A program made the translations under genes and the position numbers. Below, one piece after another: positions 58,027 to 64,000 of a stretch of 64,000 nt of DNA (position 1 is its first letter; each line of letters begins with the position of its first letter). A model generated the notes under the pieces. The model was given only the letters and a program-made list of their open reading frames with translations. It did no database searches and was not told the origin of the DNA. The DNA lies in NCBI GenBank assembly GCA_002314145.1, contig DCCG01000004.1:1-64000 (forward strand), written 5' to 3'. The stretch comes from Thalassolituus sp. UBA1087 (GTDB taxonomy: Bacteria; Pseudomonadota; Gammaproteobacteria; Pseudomonadales; Oceanobacteraceae).

Positions 58027-59361
58027 ATGATCGATATCAGAAAGGGTCTCGACTTACCAATCACCGGTAATCCTGAACAAGTCATTACGGATGGTCCAGC
58101 GGTAACGGAAGTTGCTCTGGTGGGTCCGGATTACGTTGGTATGAAGCCGACGATGGCAGTTCAGGAAGGTGATCGAGTCAAGAAAGGCCAGGTGTTATTC
58201 ACCGACAAAAAAACGGAAGGTGTGCAATACACTTCTCCAGGCGCGGGTGTGGTAAAAGCCATTAACCGCGGTGAGCGTCGCGTATTCCTGTCGATAGTGA
58301 TCGAACTGGATGGCGATGAAGAAGAAACATTCAAGAGTTATACGCCTGAGCAGCTGACATCCCTGTCTGCTGACGAGATTCAGGACAACCTGGTCGCTTC
58401 CGGTCTGTGGACTGCACTGCGCACCCGTCCTTATTCCCGTGTTCCTGAGCCTGGCTCCCGTCCGCAGGCGATTTTCGTTAACGCCATGGACACCAATCCC
58501 CTGGCCGCTGATCCGCAGCCGGTTATCAAAGAACAGGCCGATGCGTTTAAACAGGGCCTGCTGGTACTGAAACAGCTGACGGAAGGCAAACTGTACGTCT
58601 GTAAGGCACCGGGCGCGGATATTCCTGCCGCCGGTGTGGAAAGCACAGAAGAGTTTTCAGGCCCGCATCCGGCCGGTCTTGCCGGTACCCATATCCATTT
58701 CCTGCACCCGGTAAGTGAGAGCCGCACCGTCTGGACAGCAGGTTACCAGGATGTGATTGCCATTGGTCATCTGTTCACCAGCGGCAAACTGTTCACAGAC
58801 CGCGTGGTAGCCCTGGCGGGTCCGCAGGTGAAAAAACCACGTCTGCTGCGCACCCGTGTCGGCGCCAATCTGGCGCAACTGACGGCCGGCGAGCTGCAGG
58901 AAGGTGAGAACCGTGTGGTTTCCGGTTCTGTGTTCGGTGGCCGCACTGCCGATGCCGATCATCAGTATCTTGGATTTTTCCACAATCAGGTGTCCGTTAT
59001 CCTGGAAGGCCGCGATCGTCCGTTCCTTCACTATCTGCGGGCCGGTGCCAACAACTTCTCGGTGATGCCTGTGTATCTGTCGAAGCTGCTGGGCAAGCGC
59101 TTTGCCTTCACCTCAACCACCAATGGCAGTGAACGGGCCATGGTACCTGTGGGTGCTTACGAAAAAATCATGCCGCTGGATATCCTGCCGACTCAGCTGC
59201 TGCGTGCACTGATCGTCGAAGATATGGAATCTGCCGTCAATCTCGGCGCGCTGGAACTGGACGAAGAAGATCTGGCCCTGTGCAGCTTCGTATGTCCGGG
59301 CAAGTATGAATACGGCCCGATCCTGCGTAAAAATCTCACCCGAATTCAGGCGGAGGGTTAA
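58027..59361 (+). CDS. nqrA: Na+-translocating NADH:quinone reductase subunit A
   Basis: A 444-residue peripheral subunit of the six-subunit Na+-NQR that oxidises NADH with ubiquinone and pumps sodium. It begins MIDIRKGLDLPITG, typical for NqrA, and has the RnfC-like barrel-sandwich segment VQEGDRVKKGQVLFTDKK near residue 45. It ends with LCSFVCPGKYEYGPILRKNLT. NqrA binds quinone at the cytoplasmic face. It is the first gene of nqrABCDEF, two bases before nqrB. Confidence 0.97.
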   Translation: MIDIRKGLDLPITGNPEQVITDGPAVTEVALVGPDYVGMKPTMAVQEGDRVKKGQVLFTDKKTEGVQYTSPGAGVVKAINRGERRVFLSIVIELDGDEEETFKSYTPEQLTSLSADEIQDNLVASGLWTALRTRPYSRVPEPGSRPQAIFVNAMDTNPLAADPQPVIKEQADAFKQGLLVLKQLTEGKLYVCKAPGADIPAAGVESTEEFSGPHPAGLAGTHIHFLHPVSESRTVWTAGYQDVIAIGHLFTSGKLFTDRVVALAGPQVKKPRLLRTRVGANLAQLTAGELQEGENRVVSGSVFGGRTADADHQYLGFFHNQVSVILEGRDRPFLHYLRAGANNFSVMPVYLSKLLGKRFAFTSTTNGSERAMVPVGAYEKIMPLDILPTQLLRALIVEDMESAVNLGALELDEEDLALCSFVCPGKYEYGPILRKNLTRIQAEG

Positions 59362-59363
59362 TC

Positions 59364-60578
59364 ATGGGCTTACGTAATATGCTCGATAAGATGGCACCCG
59401 CGTTTGAGAAGGGTGGCAAGTACGAAAAAATGTATCCGTTGTATGAAGCGGTGGATACCGGTCTGTATCGTCCGCCGAGTGTGACCAATAACACGGCCCA
59501 CGTGCGCGATGGTATTGACCTGAAACGTATTATGATCACGGTCTGGGTGTGTACTTTCCCGGCCATGTTCTTTGGTATGTACAACATCGGCCTGCAGGCA
59601 AACGGTGCGCTGGCGGCTGGTGCCGGTACAACGATTGAAGGCTGGCGTGAAGTGCTGATCGCACTGCTGGGCGGCAGCGGTCACGATGTCACCAGTTTCT
59701 GGGATAACTTTGCGTTTGGCGCGGCGTATTTCCTGCCGGTTTATGCCACCACCTTTATTGTTGGCGGTTTCTGGGAAGTTCTGTTTGCGACTGTGCGTAA
59801 GCACGAAGTGAATGAAGGCTTCTTTGTAACCTCCATTCTCTTTGCTCTGATTCTGCCACCGACGATTCCGTTGTGGCAGGTAGCGCTGGGCATCACCTTC
59901 GGCGTGGTGATCGGTAAGGAAATTTTCGGTGGTACCGGTAAAAACTTCCTTAACCCGGCCCTGACCGGCCGTGCGTTCCTGTTCTTCGCTTACCCGGCGG
60001 ATATGTCCGGTAACTCTGTATGGACAGCGGCAGACGGCTTTACCGGTGCAACCGCGCTGGGCAGTGCGGCCGAAGGCGGTGTGCAGAACATGATTGATAA
60101 CGGCGTCAGCTGGATGGATGCCTTCTTCGGCACGATTCAGGGCTCCATGGGCGAAACCAGTACGCTGGCCATTCTGATTGGTGGTGCGGTGCTGCTGACC
60201 ATGGGCATTGCGTCCTTCCGTATTGTTGCCGGTGTGATGATTGGTATGGTGGTAACGACACTGCTGCTCAATGCGGTGGGGTCTGATACCAATCCGATGT
60301 TTGCGCTGCCATGGTACTGGCATCTGGTTCTGGGTGGTTTTGCCTTCGGTATGATCTTTATGGCAACCGACCCGGTATCGGCGTCCATGACCAACAAAGG
60401 TAAATGGTTCTTCGGTGCTTTGATTGGCTTTATGGTGATTATGATCCGTGTTGTGAATCCGGCTTTCCCGGAAGGCATGATGCTCGCCATTCTGTTCGCC
60501 AACCTGTTTGCACCTCTGATTGACCATTTCGTCGTTCAGGCAAACATCAAACGGAGGGTTGCACGTGTCAGCGAATAA
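59364..60578 (+). CDS. nqrB: Na+-NQR subunit B
   Basis: A 404-residue integral membrane subunit with about ten helices and a covalently bound FMN on the Thr of the motif TGATALG (near residue 232). The GKNFLNPALTGRAFLFFAYPADMSG region and ATDPVSASMTNKGKW near 337 are characteristic. It carries the main part of the sodium channel. It overlaps nqrC by 14 bases. Confidence 0.97.
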   Translation: MGLRNMLDKMAPAFEKGGKYEKMYPLYEAVDTGLYRPPSVTNNTAHVRDGIDLKRIMITVWVCTFPAMFFGMYNIGLQANGALAAGAGTTIEGWREVLIALLGGSGHDVTSFWDNFAFGAAYFLPVYATTFIVGGFWEVLFATVRKHEVNEGFFVTSILFALILPPTIPLWQVALGITFGVVIGKEIFGGTGKNFLNPALTGRAFLFFAYPADMSGNSVWTAADGFTGATALGSAAEGGVQNMIDNGVSWMDAFFGTIQGSMGETSTLAILIGGAVLLTMGIASFRIVAGVMIGMVVTTLLLNAVGSDTNPMFALPWYWHLVLGGFAFGMIFMATDPVSASMTNKGKWFFGALIGFMVIMIRVVNPAFPEGMMLAILFANLFAPLIDHFVVQANIKRRVARVSE

Positions 60579-61359
60579 CGACAGCATCCAGAAGACTCTG
60601 TTGGTTGCCATTCTGCTGTGTCTGGTGTGTTCAGTGATTGTGGCGGGTGCCGCGGTCTCGCTGAAGCCTCTGCAGCAGGCCAATAAGGTAGCAGACAGAA
60701 AACAGAACATTCTCGCCGCGGCAGGCATTCTGCAGCCGGGTGTGGATATCGATGAACAGTTCAAACAGGTGACAACCCGTATTGTGAACCTGGAAGCCGG
60801 CCGCTATGCGACCGAAGCTGAGCTGGCAGAAATCAAAGAAGCAGGTCTGGACCCGAAAAACTACGACCAGTCCAAAGCGTCTAAAATGCCGGAGTTATCT
60901 GAAAAACTGCAGGACGATCCGGCCAGCATTAAACGTCAGGCGGATTATGCGCCGGTTTATATTCTGGAAAACAGCGCTGGTGAGATCGAGAAGATCATTA
61001 TGCCGGTACACGGTTATGGTCTGTGGTCCACTCTGTATGGCTTCCTGGCTCTGAAAGGTGACATGGAAACCATCGCCGGTCTGGGTTTCTACCAGCACGC
61101 GGAAACCCCCGGACTGGGTGGTGAAGTGGACAATCCGAAGTGGAAATCGCTCTGGGTCGGTAAAAAACTGCACGACGAAGACGGCGATGTGGCTATCTCA
61201 GTCGTGAAAGGTGGCGCAGAGCCGGGTAATCCGAATCAGGTCGATGGCCTGTCCGGTGCAACCCTGACCAGCCGTGGTGTCGACAGTCTGGTGAAATTCT
61301 GGGTTGGCGAATCAGGGTTCGGTAAATTCCTGACCAAACTGAAAGAACAGGGGGCCTGA
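60565..61359 (+). CDS. nqrC: Na+-NQR subunit C
   Basis: A 264-residue subunit with one N-terminal membrane helix (LLVAILLCLVCSVIVAGAAV) and a periplasmic FMN-binding domain with the flavinylation motif SGATLTS (Thr near residue 231). The start is GTG 60565 after GGAGGG; the longer frame to 60520 lies inside nqrB. FMN attachment needs ApbE, which is not in the window. Confidence 0.96.
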   Translation: MSANNDSIQKTLLVAILLCLVCSVIVAGAAVSLKPLQQANKVADRKQNILAAAGILQPGVDIDEQFKQVTTRIVNLEAGRYATEAELAEIKEAGLDPKNYDQSKASKMPELSEKLQDDPASIKRQADYAPVYILENSAGEIEKIIMPVHGYGLWSTLYGFLALKGDMETIAGLGFYQHAETPGLGGEVDNPKWKSLWVGKKLHDEDGDVAISVVKGGAEPGNPNQVDGLSGATLTSRGVDSLVKFWVGESGFGKFLTKLKEQGA

Positions 61360-61361
61360 TC

Positions 61362-62024
61362 ATGTCTGAATTAAAGAAAGTTCTTACCGAACCGTTATTC
61401 AGCAAGAACCCGATTGCGGTTCAGATTCTGGGTATCTGTTCTGCGCTGGCGGTAACCACCAGCCTGAACGTAACACTGGTAATGTGTATTGCCCTGACGT
61501 CGGTTACGGCATTCTCGAATCTGGGCATTGCCCTGATCCGTCATCACATTCCCAATAACATCCGTATTATTGTACAGATGACCATTATTGCCTCGCTGGT
61601 GATCGTGGTGGACCAGATTCTGAAAGCCTATGCCTACGAAATCAGTAAGCAGCTGTCAGTCTTCGTGGGCCTGATTATTACCAACTGTATTGTGATGGGG
61701 CGTGCCGAAGCCTTCGCCATGAAAAACGGCCCTGTGCTGAGTTTCTTCGATGGCATCGGTAACGGTCTGGGCTATTCAGTCGTACTGATCACCGTGGCCA
61801 CCGTACGTGAACTCTTTGGTGCCGGTAAGCTGTTCGGTTTTGAAGTACTGCCGCTGATTCAGGATGGTGGCTGGTACCAGTCTAACGGTCTGCTTCTGCT
61901 GCCACCGTCCGCGTTCTTCATTATCGGTGGTTTCATCTGGGTACTGCGTACCTGGAAGAAAGATCAGGTGGAAGAATCTGAATATAAGATTCTGCCGAAT
62001 ACTGAACATTCAGGAGGCCACTAA
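61362..62024 (+). CDS. nqrD: Na+-NQR subunit D
   Basis: A 220-residue protein with six membrane helices and the conserved half-helix cysteine stretch VGLIITNCIVMGRAEAFAM near residue 105-123, which helps bind the intramembrane iron centre with NqrE. It overlaps nqrE by one base. Confidence 0.97.
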   Translation: MSELKKVLTEPLFSKNPIAVQILGICSALAVTTSLNVTLVMCIALTSVTAFSNLGIALIRHHIPNNIRIIVQMTIIASLVIVVDQILKAYAYEISKQLSVFVGLIITNCIVMGRAEAFAMKNGPVLSFFDGIGNGLGYSVVLITVATVRELFGAGKLFGFEVLPLIQDGGWYQSNGLLLLPPSAFFIIGGFIWVLRTWKKDQVEESEYKILPNTEHSGGH

Positions 62025-62638
62025 TGGAACATTACATCAGCCTTTTCGTTAAGGCGGTATTCGTCGAGAACATGGCGCTGGCCTTCTTCCTCGGCATGTG
62101 TACCTTCCTGGCGATTTCGAAAAAGATCCAGACGGCGATTGGTCTGGGGATTGCGGTTATTGTAGTACTGGCGATCACGGTACCGGTGAATAACCTGATT
62201 TACGGCCTGCTGCTGAAAGAAGGCGCGCTGACCTGGATCAGTGATGACTTTGCTAACGTTGATCTGAGCTTCCTGGGTCTGCTGACCTACATCGGCGTGA
62301 TTGCTGCCATGGTTCAGATTCTGGAAATGGTACTGGATAAGTACGTTCCGTCGCTGTACAACGCGCTGGGTGTGTTCCTGCCGCTGATCACGGTGAACTG
62401 CGCCATCATGGGGGCAGTACTCTTCATGGTCGAGCGTGACTACACCTTTGGTGAAAGTGCCGTGTACGGCGTGGGTGCCGGTGTCGGTTGGGCGCTGGCC
62501 ATCACTGCACTGGCCGGTATCCGTGAAAAGCTGAAGTACAGTGATGTACCTGCAGGTCTGCAGGGACTGGGGATCACCTTTATGACGGTGGGCCTGATGT
62601 CACTTGGCTTCATGTCATTCTCTGGTGTGTCGCTGTAA
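62024..62638 (+). CDS. nqrE: Na+-NQR subunit E
   Basis: A 204-residue homologue of NqrD with opposite topology. The conserved LITVNCAIMGAVLFM lies near residue 122-136 and carries the second cysteine of the iron site. AFFLGMCTFLA occurs near the start. Normal length, 12 bases before nqrF. Confidence 0.97.
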   Translation: MEHYISLFVKAVFVENMALAFFLGMCTFLAISKKIQTAIGLGIAVIVVLAITVPVNNLIYGLLLKEGALTWISDDFANVDLSFLGLLTYIGVIAAMVQILEMVLDKYVPSLYNALGVFLPLITVNCAIMGAVLFMVERDYTFGESAVYGVGAGVGWALAITALAGIREKLKYSDVPAGLQGLGITFMTVGLMSLGFMSFSGVSL

Positions 62639-62650
62639 GGAGTCGATGTT

Positions 62651-63874
62651 TTGGATATAGAAATCATACTCGGCGTTGTGATGTTTACCGTGATTGTATT
62701 GTCACTGGTATTCATCATCCTCAGCGCCCGTGCCAGGCTGGTGAGCTCTGGTAACGTAAAAATCATGATCAACGGCGAACGGGAAGTAGAAACCGAAGCC
62801 GGTGGCAAGCTGCTGCAGACGCTGGCAGCGAACGATATTTTCCTGTCATCTGCCTGTGGTGGCGGTGGTACCTGTGCCCAGTGTAAGTGTGTGGTGAAAA
62901 GCGGTGGTGGCGAAATGCTGCCCACCGAAGCCTCTCACTTCACCAAGGGTGAAGCCCGTGAAGGCTGGCGTCTGTCCTGTCAGACACCGGTTAAGCAGGA
63001 TATGGTGGTGGAAGTGCCGGAAGAAGTCTTCGGGGTTAAGAAGTGGGAAACCACGGTTGTTTCTAACCCGAATATGGCGACCTTTATTAAAGAACTGACG
63101 CTGGCTCTGCCGGAAGGTGAAAACGTTGACTTCCGTGCCGGTGGTTACGTTCAGCTGGAGTGTCCTCCTTACGAGATCAATTTCTCTGATTTCGATATTG
63201 AGGAAGAATACCGCGGTGACTGGGAGCGCTTTAACTTCTTCGATATTAAAGCGGTCAACAAAGAAAACACCATCCGCGCTTATTCCATGGCCAACTACCC
63301 GGAAGAGAAGGGTGTGGTGAAGTTCAATATCCGTATTGCAACACCACCACCGGGCTCTAAAGGCATTCCGCCGGGTATCATGTCGACCTACGTGTTTAAC
63401 CTGAAGCCAGGTGACAAAGTCACCGTATACGGTCCGTTTGGTGAGTTCTTTGCCAAAGATACGGATGCCGAAATGGTCTTCATTGGTGGTGGTGCCGGTA
63501 TGGCGCCAATGCGCTCGCATATCTTTGATCAGCTCAAGCGCCTGAAATCCAAGCGTAAGATCAGCTTCTGGTACGGTGCACGCTCTCTGCGTGAGCTCTT
63601 CTACCAGGATGAATACGATCAGCTGGCGGCGGAAAACGACAATTTTGAGTGGCACGTTGCCATGTCCGACCCGCAGCCGGAAGATAACTGGGATGGCTTG
63701 ACCGGCTTTATTCATAATGTGCTGTTCGAACAGTATCTGAAGGACCATCCGGCGCCGGAAGACTGCGAGTACTACATGTGTGGGCCCCCGATCATGAACC
63801 AGTCAGTGATCAAAATGCTCGAAGGATTGGGCGTCGAACCTGAAAACATCATGCTGGACGACTTCGGCGGCTGA
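62651..63874 (+). CDS. nqrF: Na+-NQR subunit F (NADH-oxidising)
   Basis: A 407-residue subunit: one N-terminal helix (residues ~3-25), a ferredoxin domain with 2Fe-2S cysteines in SACGGGGTCAQCKC near 70-81 and a fourth in LSCQTP near 111, then FAD/NADH domains with RAYSMANYP near 208 and GGGAGMAPMRS near 278. TTG 62651 is the start: GGAG lies eight bases upstream and the nearby ATG 62646 hits a stop. A terminator follows directly. Confidence 0.97.
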   Translation: MDIEIILGVVMFTVIVLSLVFIILSARARLVSSGNVKIMINGEREVETEAGGKLLQTLAANDIFLSSACGGGGTCAQCKCVVKSGGGEMLPTEASHFTKGEAREGWRLSCQTPVKQDMVVEVPEEVFGVKKWETTVVSNPNMATFIKELTLALPEGENVDFRAGGYVQLECPPYEINFSDFDIEEEYRGDWERFNFFDIKAVNKENTIRAYSMANYPEEKGVVKFNIRIATPPPGSKGIPPGIMSTYVFNLKPGDKVTVYGPFGEFFAKDTDAEMVFIGGGAGMAPMRSHIFDQLKRLKSKRKISFWYGARSLRELFYQDEYDQLAAENDNFEWHVAMSDPQPEDNWDGLTGFIHNVLFEQYLKDHPAPEDCEYYMCGPPIMNQSVIKMLEGLGVEPENIMLDDFGG

Positions 63875-63886
63875 TGATTCAGAATG

Positions 63887-63914
63887 AAAAAACCGCGCCT
63901 GGCGCGGTTTTTTT
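63887..63914. terminator. Terminator after nqrF
   Basis: AAAAAACCGCGC and GCGCGGTTTTTTT form a strong stem around CTG with T-run, 12 bases after the nqrF stop. It separates nqrA-F from whatever follows beyond the window. Confidence 0.93.
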
Positions 63915-64000
63915 GTATCTGTCGTCATTGTGTCGTGTAAGGATGCTAAGCTGTGACCACCTGGAATGATTGCCAGATCCCCGTGATTATGGGCAGCAGA

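Noticed and set aside
59370..60764. A 464-residue open frame on the minus strand opposite nqrB and nqrC
   Set aside because: It is the antisense shadow of strongly conserved nqr genes, has His/Asn/Gln/Arg-rich composition without motifs, and no ribosome site.
1..64000. CRISPR arrays, prophage genes, rRNA operons, toxin-antitoxin pairs or an origin of replication
   Set aside because: I looked for evenly spaced repeats, phage structural genes, small paired ORFs and DnaA-box clusters and saw none I could support by eye.

Overview
The window is chromosomal DNA of a marine-type gammaproteobacterium, most like the Oceanospirillales (Thalassolituus/Oceanobacter-like relatives of Pseudomonas). This rests on the complete tol-pal operon behind ruvAB, a Na+-translocating NADH:quinone reductase operon, an Entner-Doudoroff cluster, and a block from 46.4 kb to the end (unknown gene, small gene, sulA-like, lexA, psrA, nagZ, mtnP, csiV, mfd, long gap, nqrA-F) that I recall, from memory and not from a search, as the order around PA3010 to PA2994 in Pseudomonas aeruginosa. 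The species is not determined. Nearly all of it is ordinary core genome. The only clear mobile element is at the left edge.

Layout. 0-2.6 kb: an IS200/RAYT-type transposase gene, an orphan ORF whose C-terminal half looks like a degenerate FtsZ C-domain, and an exported L,D-transpeptidase. 2.7-9.5 kb: ruvA-ruvB-ybgC-tolQ-tolR-tolA-tolB-pal-cpoB, closed by a terminator. 9.6-20.0 kb: two identical tRNA-Lys genes, nadA, bepA, a TusA-like gene, perM, dapA-bamC-MBL hydrolase, purC, an outer-membrane barrel gene, an unknown lipoprotein and an FKBP isomerase. 20.1-20.6 kb: a small zinc-ribbon ORF and tRNA-Pro/tRNA-Asn.

20.7-35.5 kb is the most coherent metabolic region. It holds a phosphomannomutase/phosphoglucomutase, zwf-pgl-edd-eda, a GH13 sugar phosphorylase, and a divergent overlapping operon of glycerate kinase, glucosyl-3-phosphoglycerate phosphatase and glucosyl-3-phosphoglycerate synthase, followed by prephenate dehydratase and an alpha-glucosidase. 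Read together, these genes can make the compatible solute glucosylglycerate from 3-phosphoglycerate and a nucleotide-glucose, and break it down again by phosphorolysis to glucose-1-phosphate (to glucose-6-phosphate, then Entner-Doudoroff) and D-glycerate (to 3-phosphoglycerate). This cycle is my main systems-level finding.

35.6-41.4 kb is a minus-strand signalling block: a hybrid 7TMR-DISM histidine kinase, an AraC-type regulator, then a CheY / CheC-type phosphatase / PAS-GGDEF trio whose GGDEF site is degenerate. 41.5-46.9 kb holds three thioesterases, htpG with a textbook sigma-32 promoter, a YfaZ-like outer-membrane protein and an unknown gene. 47-64 kb covers SOS control (lexA-sulA with two SOS boxes), PsrA with a candidate self-operator on its own -10, a leaderless L,D-transpeptidase overlapping nagZ, mtnP, csiV-mfd, a long-form GAPDH, and nqrA to nqrF ending in a terminator.

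No CRISPR array, prophage, rRNA operon or replication origin was seen. Promoter, operator and RNA-structure calls were made by eye and have not been computed. Where a start codon differs from the longest ORF, the reason is given in that entry.
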